Shown piece after piece: positions 12,705 through 20,697 of a stretch of 35,274 bases of DNA. A program made the translations under genes and the position numbers. Under the pieces are notes generated by a model, which saw only the letters and a list, made by a program, of their open reading frames with translations, was not told the DNA's origin and did no database searches. Numbering within the stretch: the first letter of the stretch is position 1; each line of letters opens with the position of its first letter. The stretch is from JBBDXS01 sp964418365 (GTDB lineage Bacteria > Chloroflexota > Dehalococcoidia > DSTF01 > RBG-16-68-14), in NCBI GenBank assembly GCA_964418365.1, contig CAYQLM010000025.1, forward strand, positions 1-35,274. The letters are read 5' to 3'.

Positions 12705-13573
12705 GCGGGCGAGCGGTAGCGGCGCTCGAGCTCCTGCCACTGCGGCACGCCGATGATCTCCTCGAACTCGGAGAAGGAGACGAGTTCGCCCGTTCGCGAG
12801 GCCGTCGTCTTCTCTTCGTACAGCGCGCGGAACGTCTCGCGCACCGCTTTCGCGGCGGAGAAGAGCGCCGAGAGCGGGTAGACGACCATCTTGTAGCCGA
12901 GGTCACGTAGCTCCGCGGAGCTGAGCAGCGGCGTCTTGCCGCCCTCGATCATGTTCGCGAAGAGGGGCGCGTCCGGGATGGCGCGCGCGACCTCGCGCAG
13001 CTCATCGACGGAGCGCGGCGCTTCGACGAAGACGACGTCGGCGCCGGCGTCGCGGTACATCTTGCCGCGGCGGACCGCTTCCTCGAGGCCGAGCGGCTGG
13101 CGGGCGTCGGTGCGGCCGATGATCACGAGATCGTCGCCTTCACGGGCATCGGCGGCGGCGCGCAGCTTGGCGGCCTGCTCCTCGGCCGGGATGACGCGCT
13201 TACCTTCGAAGTGGCCGCACTTCTTCGGCCACTCTTGGTCTTCGAGGATGATGCCGCCGACGCCGAGCGCGACGCACTCGCGCACGGTACGCACGACGTT
13301 GAGCGGATTGCCGTAGCCGGTGTCCATGTCGGCGACGAGCGGGACGGTGAGCGTGCGGACGATGTGCCGCACGCGGTCTATCGTCTCGGACATGGTGAGC
13401 AGGCCGTAGTCCGGCACGCCGAGGACGCTGGCGGCGAAGCCGAAGCCGGTGGTGAAGACGGCGCTGAAGCCGGCCTGCTCGGCGAGGCGCGCGGTGAGCG
13501 CATCGTACGCGCCGGGGAGGACGACGATCTCCGGCTCATCGAGCATACGGCGCAGACGTGTCGAGAGGCGCAT
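12701..13573 (-). CDS. Isocitrate lyase / PEP mutase superfamily enzyme
   Basis: A 290-residue TIM-barrel enzyme of the family that includes methylisocitrate lyase, oxaloacetate decarboxylase and carboxyphosphonoenolpyruvate mutase. The catalytic-loop motif KKCGH is at residues 117-121, and the metal-binding ADMDTGYGN contains Asp82 and Asp84. The C-terminal MVVYPLSALFSAAKA segment is also typical. Such enzymes cleave or form C-C bonds next to a carboxylate through an enolate. Substrate choice (2-methylisocitrate against others) is not fixed by the sequence. AAAGGAG lies just upstream of the ATG. No prpB/prpC-type neighbours are present. Confidence 0.9.
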   Translation of the reverse strand: MRLSTRLRRMLDEPEIVVLPGAYDALTARLAEQAGFSAVFTTGFGFAASVLGVPDYGLLTMSETIDRVRHIVRTLTVPLVADMDTGYGNPLNVVRTVRECVALGVGGIILEDQEWPKKCGHFEGKRVIPAEEQAAKLRAAADAREGDDLVIIGRTDARQPLGLEEAVRRGKMYRDAGADVVFVEAPRSVDELREVARAIPDAPLFANMIEGGKTPLLSSAELRDLGYKMVVYPLSALFSAAKAVRETFRALYEEKTTASRTGELVSFSEFEEIIGVPQWQELERRYRSPA

Positions 13574-13621
13574 GGCGCTCCTTTCGTGCGTGGCAGGACG
13601 AACGGAAGACAGGATAGCCGA

Positions 13622-15316
13622 CTAGAGCACGGGCAGTCGAGGGATGAGGCCGGCGGTGTACTGGAGGATAAGCGACGCATCAATGCTGTTAACCGTGCCA
13701 TCGGCGTCGACATCCCCACTTGCGATGCACTCGAAACTAGTCGAGAGAGCCACCGCGACCTGCAGGACGATGCCGGCGTCTAGACTATTTACCAAGTCAT
13801 CGCAATTGGCGTCACCGGTAACCGAAGCAAGGCCTCCACGAAGTGCGCGGGAACAATAGATCGTGCTCCCGACGATCGTCGGAGCGATTGAGCCGGTCGC
13901 CCCTTCATGAAAGGCAACACTGGTGAGGTGGAGATCCAGATCACCCGACTCGACGCAGCGCAAACGAACCTGAACCGCCGGCCCTGGCGCCGAAGACGCG
14001 TGATCGACGGACAAACAGTGAAGCGTCAAAGGTGGAGCGATCGGATCGAATGTCGGTGGCGGCAGGGCGCACGTCGGCAGAATGCCGTCCAAAGCTGAGA
14101 ACCGGACCGGTCGCGGCGTCCAGCCCAGTTCCCCGTCGAACACGGTGTAACCGCCGATAGGCGGGATGACGAGAGCCACCTGCACTTCCAACGAGTCGCC
14201 GATTAGGGGCGAGCACCGACTCTGTATGCCGGACCGCGCACCATCGCAGTCGATAGCTATGACTCCCGCCCCAGCTGCGTCCGCCGGCACGGCGATGAAT
14301 GTGCCCCCCTCGTCGGCCATCTGCCAGCTTCCTTGAAGGTACGAGGAGTCAGCCTGAGAAGGTCCCGAGAGCGTGAACGCTGTCGCGTCTTTCCCCGCAA
14401 CCAGGTTGAGACGCCCGGCTAGAGGATCTGCGGTTCCTACAAGGTCGCCGGAGGGCAGCGTGCCGCAGGTTGAGGTTGCCGTGGCGGTAAGAAGCGTTTG
14501 ATCGATGTGAAGTATGCAGGTATCAGGGATGCTGCCTTGCGTTGCAAGCGTCCAATCGCCGCTGAAGTCGATGAGCTGAAGGTCCGCCGCTCGGACCGCC
14601 GTAAAGGCACCATGCTCGAGATCGAAGACATTCCAACTACCGCTTAGCGTTGTGCCGTCTGAGGAGACCGTACCGTTGAAGGAGAAGAACATGCTGCTGA
14701 GCGAGAACTCGCCGGTTTCATAGATGATTCCTGAGAACTGGTCAGTAACTAGACCCAAGCAATTGCTGACTGCAGAAAGGCTGTTTCCGCTAGGTTGGAC
14801 TACGAACGGACACACGAAGTTGACATCGCCCGTCAGTGTGAAGTTCCACGGCCCTGAGACGTTCACTGGTGGCTTGCCGGCTGGCGTGCGAGTGGGCGTG
14901 GGCGTGGGTGTCGGCTCAATTCGCGTGCCGGTAAACGTCCCGGAAGCGCCGACTCCACCGCCGAGGTCGACGCTCCAGCTTCCGGACAGACTGTCGGGCG
15001 TCCCGACACCACTGACCGACAAGCTGAAACCAATGATGTCACCTGTACCACTGAAGGCGCCCGTCTGGAGATCAATGGCGCCTGCTACGGAGCCAGACCC
15101 AACGATAGGGCACACCAGGTCCATGGAGAACTGATCATTGTTTTGCGCAACTGTGGCCGTGCAATTAATGCCGGGGCCCAAGCCGCCGATCTCTAGATCC
15201 CAATTGCCGGAGATATCCAGCGCCGCAGCGGGTCCAGCGTTTGCCGAGAACACAGCAATCGCGGCCAGCACGATTAGGCTGCCAGCAACGAGGGCCGCAA
15301 CGAGTGCCCGCTTCAC
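13622..15316 (-). CDS. Secreted multi-repeat protein with C-terminal dockerin domain
   Basis: A 564-residue exported protein starting at GTG. A signal peptide covers about residues 1-33. About three divergent units follow, each opening with S-G-x-W-x-L/F and containing a C-x-x-x-V-x-Q element. They are separated by a TPTPTPTRTP linker near residue 140. A further beta-rich region (about 350-500) is followed by a dockerin with two Ca-binding loops. These are DANCDDLVNSLD and DVDADGTVNSID, both with Asp/Asn at positions 1, 3, 5 and 12. Dockerins bind cohesin domains, which occur in the proteins at 9063 and 31179. No glycoside hydrolase motif is visible, so a cellulosome role is not supported. 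Confidence 0.85.
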   Translation of the reverse strand: MKRALVAALVAGSLIVLAAIAVFSANAGPAAALDISGNWDLEIGGLGPGINCTATVAQNNDQFSMDLVCPIVGSGSVAGAIDLQTGAFSGTGDIIGFSLSVSGVGTPDSLSGSWSVDLGGGVGASGTFTGTRIEPTPTPTPTRTPAGKPPVNVSGPWNFTLTGDVNFVCPFVVQPSGNSLSAVSNCLGLVTDQFSGIIYETGEFSLSSMFFSFNGTVSSDGTTLSGSWNVFDLEHGAFTAVRAADLQLIDFSGDWTLATQGSIPDTCILHIDQTLLTATATSTCGTLPSGDLVGTADPLAGRLNLVAGKDATAFTLSGPSQADSSYLQGSWQMADEGGTFIAVPADAAGAGVIAIDCDGARSGIQSRCSPLIGDSLEVQVALVIPPIGGYTVFDGELGWTPRPVRFSALDGILPTCALPPPTFDPIAPPLTLHCLSVDHASSAPGPAVQVRLRCVESGDLDLHLTSVAFHEGATGSIAPTIVGSTIYCSRALRGGLASVTGDANCDDLVNSLDAGIVLQVAVALSTSFECIASGDVDADGTVNSIDASLILQYTAGLIPRLPVL

Positions 15317-15474
15317 GTTCCGCAGGGCTCCCTTCCGCTGACCAGTGTACTCCCGTAGTTAGCGCTGTCAACTCGGCTTGCCTCCGCTCGCGTTCGCGGC
15401 GTATGCTGCTCCCGCTGGGGTGGGGCCTTGTTCCCTGTTCCTAGTTCCTTGTTCCTACACAGACAGGAGGCGAC

Positions 15475-16491
15475 ATGAAAGTCGATACCGGGATACCGCT
15501 CGATCTGGCGCAGGTGCCCGCCGCCGCCAAGAAGGCGGAGGCGATGGGCTACGACGGCGTGATCACGCCGGAGACGGGCCACGATCCGTTCCTGCCACTC
15601 ACGATCGCGGCGGAGCACACGGAGCGGATCGAGCTGAGCACGGCGGTGGCGATCGCGTTTCCGCGCAGCCCGATGAGCACGGCGCAGCTCGCGTGGGACA
15701 TCCAGAAGTTCTCGAAAGGGCGGTTCACGTGCGGGCTGGGGACGCAGGTGAAGGGACATATCGTGCGCCGCTACGGGATGGACTGGCACCCGCCGGGGCC
15801 GCGGCTGCGCGACTACGTGCTGATGATGCGCGCGATCTGGGAGTCGTGGCAGAACGGCAGCCCGCCGGCGTTCGAGGGCGAGTACTATCGCTACACGCTG
15901 ATGACGCCGTTCTTCAGCCCGGGACCGATCGAGACGCCGATGCCCAAGATCCACATCTCGGCGATCAACCCCTACAACTGCCGGCTCGTCGGTCAGCTGT
16001 GCGACGGCATCAAGCTGCACGGCTTCAATACGCCGAAGTACCTGAAGGACGTGATCATTCCGAACATCGAGTCCGGCGCGAAAAAGGCGGGACGCAGCCT
16101 GACGGACATCGAGGTCTGCGGACTTGGCTTCATCATCACCGGCAAGAACGAGGAGGAGATCGAGAAGGCGAAGGCGCCGGTGCGCCAGCAACTCGCGTTC
16201 TACGCCTCGACGCGCACGTACAAGCCCGTGCTGGACATCGAAGGCTGGGGCGATCTGAACCAGGAGCTGTTCGGCTTGTCGATCGAGGGCAAGTGGCAGG
16301 AGATGGCGACGAAGATCACGGACGACATGCTGGAGCAGTTCGCCATCATCGGCACGTACGACGAGATCGTGAAGAAGATCATCGCGCGTTCGGCGGGCGT
16401 GATCGATCGCGTGACGTTCCAGATCCCGACGCGGACGCCGGACGACGAGGCGATGCTGAAGGAGATGATCGGGATGCTGAAGGCGGCGTGA
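15475..16491 (+). CDS. LLM-class (luciferase-like) F420-dependent oxidoreductase
   Basis: A 338-residue TIM-barrel protein of the bacterial luciferase-like monooxygenase superfamily. Family signatures are AEAMGYDGVITPETGHDPFL near the N-terminus, ERIELSTAVAIAFPRSP, GRFTCGLGTQVKGH and MPKIHISAINP. The pattern matches the F420-dependent branch better than FMN-dependent alkanesulfonate or luciferase enzymes. AGGAGG at 15465-15470 is 4 bases before the ATG. Use of F420 is inferred from the subfamily. The Ddn-like protein at 33106 independently suggests the cell makes F420. The spacer upstream holds short TTGTTCC/TAGTTCC direct repeats (15429-15456). Confidence 0.88.
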   Translation: MKVDTGIPLDLAQVPAAAKKAEAMGYDGVITPETGHDPFLPLTIAAEHTERIELSTAVAIAFPRSPMSTAQLAWDIQKFSKGRFTCGLGTQVKGHIVRRYGMDWHPPGPRLRDYVLMMRAIWESWQNGSPPAFEGEYYRYTLMTPFFSPGPIETPMPKIHISAINPYNCRLVGQLCDGIKLHGFNTPKYLKDVIIPNIESGAKKAGRSLTDIEVCGLGFIITGKNEEEIEKAKAPVRQQLAFYASTRTYKPVLDIEGWGDLNQELFGLSIEGKWQEMATKITDDMLEQFAIIGTYDEIVKKIIARSAGVIDRVTFQIPTRTPDDEAMLKEMIGMLKAA

Positions 16492-16504
16492 GGGCCGTTG
16501 GTAG

Positions 16505-16540
16505 CCCTCACCCCTGGCCCCTCTCCCCCAGGGAGAGGGG
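16505..16540. repeat. Intergenic palindromic repeat, family 1, copy 5
   Basis: CCCTCACCCCTGGCCCCTCT followed by CCCCCAGGGAGAGGGG. It lies between the LLM gene and a duplicated Nudix-tail fragment. Confidence 0.85.
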
Positions 16541-16555
16541 AAGGCTGCTGAGAGA

Positions 16556-16605
16556 CAGGTCGCAGCAGACCGAGCCGCGCGCCGAGGCCTCCGCGAAGGA
16601 CGACA
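16556..16605 (-). pseudogene. Fragment matching the C-terminal end of the Nudix gene
   Basis: On the minus strand this segment reads SFAEASARGSVCCDL, against SFADAAARGSLCCEL in the Nudix protein encoded at 17168-18055. The two DNA segments agree at roughly three quarters of 50 positions. Both sit directly beside a family 1 palindrome. It could be a relic of a second Nudix gene interrupted by the same kind of element, or an extra module of the repeat. Confidence 0.55.
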
Positions 16606-16617
16606 AGGGGCAACCCA

Positions 16618-16646
16618 TTGACAGGCTGGCGAAGCGGTGTTAAGAT
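16618..16646 (+). promoter_or_regulatory. Sigma70-type promoter for the SnoaL-like gene
   Basis: A perfect TTGACA (16618-16623) and TAAGAT (16641-16646) are separated by 17 bp, 45 bases before the ATG at 16691. One of the best promoter matches in the window. Confidence 0.6.
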
Positions 16647-16690
16647 CGTCGGCACCAACCCCCTCTTCAGTTCAAGGAAGGAGTCCTCTC

Positions 16691-17110
16691 ATGGCAGATG
16701 CCACAGCTATCGCTCGCGAGTACATGGACGCTTGGAACCGGCGCGACTGGGAGAAGTACCGCAGCCTGATCGGCCCGGGCTACTCATACACGGGCGGCGA
16801 CGGCGTACGAAGTGACGGTGTCGAAGCCGGGATGGGCGTCGCCCAGATGTTCGCCAACGCGTTCCCGGACGGGAAGACCGACGTCCAGCACATCCACGCC
16901 ACCGGCAACATCGCGGTTGTCGAGTTCATCGGCCGGGGTACGCACAAGGGCGACCTGATGGGCATCGCGCCCACGGGCAAGGCGATGAACATCCCGGTCT
17001 GCAACGTCATGGAGATCCGCGACGGCAAGGTTCACGCGGAGCGCGAGTACTTCGACATGGCGCACATGATGCAGCAGCTCGGCGTCATGCCCGCGCCCGC
17101 GACGGCCTAG
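16691..17110 (+). CDS. SnoaL-like / NTF2-fold protein
   Basis: A 139-residue protein of the SnoaL-like polyketide-cyclase and ester-cyclase family with the NTF2 cone fold. Typical elements are the N-terminal helix AREYMDAWNRRDWEKYRSLI and the central FPDGKTDVQHIHATGNIAVVEFIGRGTH with its conserved strands. MGIAPTGKAMNIPVCNVMEIRDGKV and a closing helix follow. These proteins bind small hydrophobic substrates; some are enzymes and others lack a clear activity. AAGGAAGGAG ends 7 bases before the ATG at 16691. A strong promoter at 16618 suggests a single-gene transcript. Confidence 0.88.
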   Translation: MADATAIAREYMDAWNRRDWEKYRSLIGPGYSYTGGDGVRSDGVEAGMGVAQMFANAFPDGKTDVQHIHATGNIAVVEFIGRGTHKGDLMGIAPTGKAMNIPVCNVMEIRDGKVHAEREYFDMAHMMQQLGVMPAPATA

Positions 17111-17117
17111 CACCGAT

Positions 17118-17151
17118 CTCACCCCTGGCCCCTCTCCCCGAGGGAGAGGGG
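17118..17151. repeat. Intergenic palindromic repeat, family 1, copy 6
   Basis: CTCACCCCTGGCCCCTCTCC followed by CCGAGGGAGAGGGG, 8 bases after the SnoaL-like gene and only 7 bases before the next copy at 17159. Confidence 0.85.
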
Positions 17152-17158
17152 TTGTTGG

Positions 17159-17634
17159 CCCTCACCCCTAACCCCTCTCCCGTGAACGGGAGAGGGGTAT
17201 GTCGGTTAGACCGCGGACGAGTCTCTCGATGCGCAGAAGCGTGTTTGCCATATCATGTTCTATTTCGTATGCCGAGACGCGGAGGAATTGGAGGCCACAA
17301 GCCTCAAGCAACGCTTGTCTCTCGGCGTCGTGCTCTCGAAGGGACTGATAAAGTGCTCCATCAACTTCGACGACAAGGAGTTGCTCTGCACAGTAGAAGT
17401 CCACGACGAAAGGACCGATCGCGTGCTGTCGCCGGAACTTCAGCCCGGCCAGCTGACGATTTCTTAGGGCGCCCCACAACAGTTCTTCGCTATGCGTGGG
17501 CTGCTGGCGCAACCCGCGAGCAATCTTAACCATTCGGGCGCGGACGTCGCTCGGAATTCGCAGTCTCTGCCTTCCTGCTCTTCGATCAGCAAGCTCCCCT
17601 CGCCCGCTCGCCGGAGAGGGGTCGGGGGTGAGGG
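17159..17634 (-). mobile_element. Putative mobile unit: DUF559 nuclease gene between inverted family 1 repeats
   Basis: A family 1 palindrome at 17159-17197 (CCCTCACCCCTAACCCCTCT...) and one at 17594-17634, in the opposite orientation (ending TCGGGGGTGAGGG), enclose about 400 bp. That interior encodes a DUF559-family nuclease-like domain and nothing else. The ends behave like terminal inverted repeats of about 40 bp. The unit interrupts the 3' end of a Nudix gene and stays in frame with it. No target duplication was recognised. Transposition is inferred from this layout and has not been shown. Confidence 0.55.
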
Positions 17635-18055
17635 ATCCCAGGAGCAGCTCGCAGCAGAGTGAGCCGCGCGCGGCGGCATCGGCGAACGATGGCGCCGGCA
17701 GCCAATCGAGCGCTTCGTAGAGTGTCGACGTGCTTCCAGGCGCGTCCCGCGGGAGTTGCGGCTCGCCGGACATCGAGCACTCGTACACGGTCATGCGCAG
17801 GGTGTAGTCCGCGCGCGGTTGGTCGCCCTCGGCCAGCGCGCGCAGCGGAGTAAGATCGACGCCGAGCTTCTCGCGGCCGAGGCGACGGATGGCGTCCTCG
17901 TCCGATTCGTCTACAGCGAGCGCTGTTGCGGGCAGGCCCCAGATGTTGGGGAGCTCCTCGCCCGGCTCATCGGGACGCTGGACGGCGAGGACGAGGCCGT
18001 CGGGGCGGCGCACAACGGCGGCGACGGCGTGGCGGGCTTCGTTTCGCTTAACCAT
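17168..18055 (-). CDS. Nudix-like protein fused in frame to a DUF559 nuclease-like domain
   Basis: The open frame encodes 295 residues starting MVKRNEARHAV. Residues 1-140 resemble a Nudix hydrolase (VAAVVRRPDGLVLAVQRP, IWGLPATAL). The Nudix box is degenerate, with RLGREKLGV where R-E-U-x-E-E-x-G-U is expected, so activity is doubtful. Residues 143-153 (TPDPSPASGRG) are encoded by a family 1 repeat. Residues about 165-285 are a DUF559 domain: SEELLWGALRNRQLAG, KFRRQHAIGPFVVDFYC, VVEVDGALY. The His usual after VDG is Tyr here. The last residues are again repeat-encoded. The nuclease may also start alone at the ATG at 17533. A chimera created by insertion seems more likely than a functional fusion. 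Confidence 0.75.
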   Translation of the reverse strand: MVKRNEARHAVAAVVRRPDGLVLAVQRPDEPGEELPNIWGLPATALAVDESDEDAIRRLGREKLGVDLTPLRALAEGDQPRADYTLRMTVYECSMSGEPQLPRDAPGSTSTLYEALDWLPAPSFADAAARGSLCCELLLGSLTPDPSPASGRGELADRRAGRQRLRIPSDVRARMVKIARGLRQQPTHSEELLWGALRNRQLAGLKFRRQHAIGPFVVDFYCAEQLLVVEVDGALYQSLREHDAERQALLEACGLQFLRVSAYEIEHDMANTLLRIERLVRGLTDIPLSRSRERG

Positions 18056-18086
18056 GCAACCAGGGAGCCATGCTGAAAAGTGCCGC

Positions 18087-18130
18087 GTCATCCTTGCAGG
18101 GGCCAGATTCTTCGCTTCGCTCAGAATGAC
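18087..18130. repeat. Family 3 repeat, short form
   Basis: GTCATCC...GGCC then AGATTCTTCGCTTCGCTCAG and AATGAC. The outer GTCAT/ATGAC ends are inverted. This form lacks the inner hairpin found in the copies at 7382, 30514 and 30665. It lies just upstream of the Nudix start, between that gene and thiI. Confidence 0.7.
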
Positions 18131-18136
18131 AAATCG

Positions 18137-19366
18137 TTAGGTTGCCGGCCCTTCGGGCCACGTGTATTCGAGCGTTTCGACGGTGGAGAGGGCCTGCGCG
18201 ACGAGCGCATCGATGTCGAGCGCGCGCTCCGCATCGTCCGCTTCGTCGGCGGTGCTGCTCGTCACGGGGTGGCGCGGGACGAAGAGCGTGCAGCAGTCCT
18301 GATCGGGCTCGATCGAGATCTCGTACGTGCCGAGGCGGCGCGCTTCCTCGATGATCTCGTCCTTGTCGCGGCCGACGAGCGGTCGCAGGATCGGCAGCGT
18401 CGCCGCGGCGTCGATCGTCGCGATGTTCGAGAGCGTCTGCGACGACACCTGGCCGAGGCTCTCGCCCGTGACGAGCGCTTCGCAGTGCGAGCGGCGCGCG
18501 ATCGCTTCGGCGATGCGCACCATGAAGCGCCGGTAGAGCACGACGCGCAGCCGCGGCGGACACGACGCGACGATCTGGTGCTGCACGTCGCCGAACGACA
18601 CGACCTGCAGCCGGCTCTTGTACTGCCAGCGCGTAAGGCTGCGCACGAGCGCGACCGCCTTGTCGCGCGACGACGCGTCGAGGTACGGGAACGACATGAA
18701 GTGCACGAAGGAGACAACGCAGCCGCGCCCCATCATCCGCCACGCCGCCACCGGCGAATCGATGCCGCCGGAGAGGAGCGCGACGGCCCGTCCGCTCACG
18801 CCGACAGGCAAGCCCCCGGGCCCGCGCGTGCGCGCATCATAGACGTACGCGCCGCCGGGCATGATCTCGACGTGGAAGTTGGCCTCGGGGTGCTCGAGGT
18901 CGACGCGCGCGCCGGAAGCAGCCTTCACCGCGGCGCCGATCGCGCGCTCGAGCTCCTGGGATGTGCCGGGAAAGCGCTTGTCGCTGCGCTGGACGGTGAT
19001 GCGGAAGCTCTCGAACGCCTGCTCGGCAGCCACGCGGAGGACTTCGTCGCGGATGGCGTCGACATCCCACGGCAGTAGGCGGCACATCGAGAAGTTCTGG
19101 ATGCCGAACACGCGTGCGAGGCGATCGCGGGCCTCCGGCCAATCGAACGCGGGGCCGGGCGCGATGAGCACGCGGTTGGGGCTCAGCTCGAAGTCGCGCA
19201 CGTCCAGACCGCGCAGCGAGCGGCGGATGTTGCGGCCGAGCTGACGTACGAAGAACGGGCGGTTCTTCTTCTTGAGCGTGATCTCGCCCATGCGCACGAC
19301 GACGATCTGCCGCTCGTGCGGGACGTTGGGCGCGTACGGCTCGGCGCGCGGCGGGGCCTGCGTCAT
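18137..19366 (-). CDS. thiI: tRNA 4-thiouridine synthase ThiI (no rhodanese domain)
   Basis: A 409-residue enzyme that thiolates U8 of tRNA and in some bacteria also supplies sulfur for thiamine. An N-terminal ferredoxin-like region (about 18-65) and a THUMP domain (about 70-175) are followed by the PP-loop SGGIDS (199-204) that adenylates the uridine. The motifs VTGESLGQVSSQTL and ILRPLVGRDKDEII are conserved. The protein ends soon after EPDQDCCTLFVPRHP, so it lacks the C-terminal rhodanese domain of the E. coli enzyme, as in many ThiI proteins. The start at 19366 is preferred over 19408 because homology begins after it. It is divergently transcribed from the lipoprotein gene at 19432. Confidence 0.93.
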   Translation of the reverse strand: MTQAPPRAEPYAPNVPHERQIVVVRMGEITLKKKNRPFFVRQLGRNIRRSLRGLDVRDFELSPNRVLIAPGPAFDWPEARDRLARVFGIQNFSMCRLLPWDVDAIRDEVLRVAAEQAFESFRITVQRSDKRFPGTSQELERAIGAAVKAASGARVDLEHPEANFHVEIMPGGAYVYDARTRGPGGLPVGVSGRAVALLSGGIDSPVAAWRMMGRGCVVSFVHFMSFPYLDASSRDKAVALVRSLTRWQYKSRLQVVSFGDVQHQIVASCPPRLRVVLYRRFMVRIAEAIARRSHCEALVTGESLGQVSSQTLSNIATIDAAATLPILRPLVGRDKDEIIEEARRLGTYEISIEPDQDCCTLFVPRHPVTSSTADEADDAERALDIDALVAQALSTVETLEYTWPEGPAT

Positions 19367-19431
19367 GGCGATAGGGTAGCAAAACGCAGCGAGGCCTTGA
19401 CGGCGCATCGGGCTGGTGGTAGCTTCCGAGC

Positions 19432-20691
19432 ATGATGGCGGTACGATGGCTGCTGCTCTGGGCCACGCTTACGGTGCTGCTCGTCGCCTGCGGCGGCGGA
19501 GGCGAGCGGCCGACACCCACGTCGACGGCGAGCGGGACGGTTACGGCGACTGTGGCGCCGGGCACGACCGGCGCTGTTCCTCCGCGGCCGGCGTTCATGG
19601 ATGACTACCCGGCGGCGATCGCTGCGTATCTTGATGATGCCGGCGGGGCGGCGCTCGGGCTACCTTGCCTCGCCGATCTGCTGGCAGCTTGGCAGATGCC
19701 AGACGGCCGGTCCATGTCTCCGGGCACCTCCACGGGCCAAGGCCGCTGCGTCCTGGGCAACACGGACGGCGACCCTGAGGACGAAATTGTCGTGTCGTTG
19801 AGCGCGAGCGAGAACGAAACCTCGCCGATCACGACTGAGATCGCGGTGCTGGATCGTACGTCGGCCGGGTACGAGGTGGCCTACATATCGCCGCCTCTCA
19901 GCGACAAGACAGCCGGATTCCCGGACGGCATTCTGGCAACGGGCGATCTCACCGGCGACGGCACCGGGAACCTGGCATTCGATGAGATCGCATGCGGCGC
20001 CCATACCTGCACTTGGTCTGTGCACGTCGTCTCGGGAAGCTCGTCTGGTTATCGCGAACTGACCCCGTCGGACGGCCTCAGGCTTGCGACCGCTGACATA
20101 CGCGTTGAAGACACGGACGGCGACGGCGCCAAGGAGATCATCATGCACGGCGGCATAATCGAGTCCGTCGGCGCGGGGCTCCAACGCGCGCAGACCGACG
20201 TCTACGCGTGGGACGGCGAGCAGTACACGCTGAAGAGTAGCGATAAGGATTCGTCCGACATTCGCTTGTTCAAGGTGCAGGATGCGGACACGGCGTTTGC
20301 CGCTGGCAACTACCAGGAAGCGGCACACCTGTACCAACAAGCGGTCGGCGACACCTCATTGCAGGAGGTCGGAGGGTTCGGCAGCCGCGATGAGCTCAGG
20401 GCGTACGCGCTGTTCCGGCTAGGACTCAGCGAGCTGAAACTCGGAGACGCCTCCGCAGCCTCCAACGCGATCGAGCAAGCGATCTCCCAATACCCCGTGA
20501 GCCTCGACGGCAAGGCTGCGGTCGAGTTCCGAAACGCAGCCAACCTTACGCGAGTTGGCGTCGGCGACCTGTCGGCCGGCTGCCAGGCCGCAATCACCTT
20601 CGCGAATCAGAACCTAGACCGCTTCCGGGAAGCGTGGAACTATGGCTACGCCAACCCCGGTTTCGATCCCGCCAAGTTCTGCCCGCTTTAG
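19432..20691 (+). CDS. Lipoprotein with FG-GAP-like segments and a TPR-like C-terminus
   Basis: A 419-residue exported lipoprotein. The signal peptide ends in the lipobox LLVAC followed by GGGGE and a Thr/Pro/Ser linker. The middle part has calcium-loop-like GDLTGDGTGNLAFDE and VEDTDGDGAKEIIMHGG segments, as in FG-GAP/VCBS-type repeats. Residues about 283-390 contain helix-turn-helix units of tetratricopeptide type (TAFAAGNYQEAAHLYQQAV, ALFRLGLSELKLGDASAASN). A TTGACG (19397-19402) just upstream could be a -35. Function unknown; an assembly or binding role on the outer membrane face is plausible. It ends 6 bases before the convergent VWA gene. Confidence 0.8.
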   Translation: MMAVRWLLLWATLTVLLVACGGGGERPTPTSTASGTVTATVAPGTTGAVPPRPAFMDDYPAAIAAYLDDAGGAALGLPCLADLLAAWQMPDGRSMSPGTSTGQGRCVLGNTDGDPEDEIVVSLSASENETSPITTEIAVLDRTSAGYEVAYISPPLSDKTAGFPDGILATGDLTGDGTGNLAFDEIACGAHTCTWSVHVVSGSSSGYRELTPSDGLRLATADIRVEDTDGDGAKEIIMHGGIIESVGAGLQRAQTDVYAWDGEQYTLKSSDKDSSDIRLFKVQDADTAFAAGNYQEAAHLYQQAVGDTSLQEVGGFGSRDELRAYALFRLGLSELKLGDASAASNAIEQAISQYPVSLDGKAAVEFRNAANLTRVGVGDLSAGCQAAITFANQNLDRFREAWNYGYANPGFDPAKFCPL

Positions 20692-20697
20692 CGACGC

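Noticed and set aside
1310..17634. The clustered palindromes as a CRISPR array
   Set aside because: Copies are irregularly spaced over kilobases, occur in both orientations, and have no regular unique spacers or cas genes.
18137..19078. Plus-strand open frames opposite thiI
   Set aside because: These are antisense frames of a gene with a clear PP-loop and THUMP domain and have no recognisable motif.
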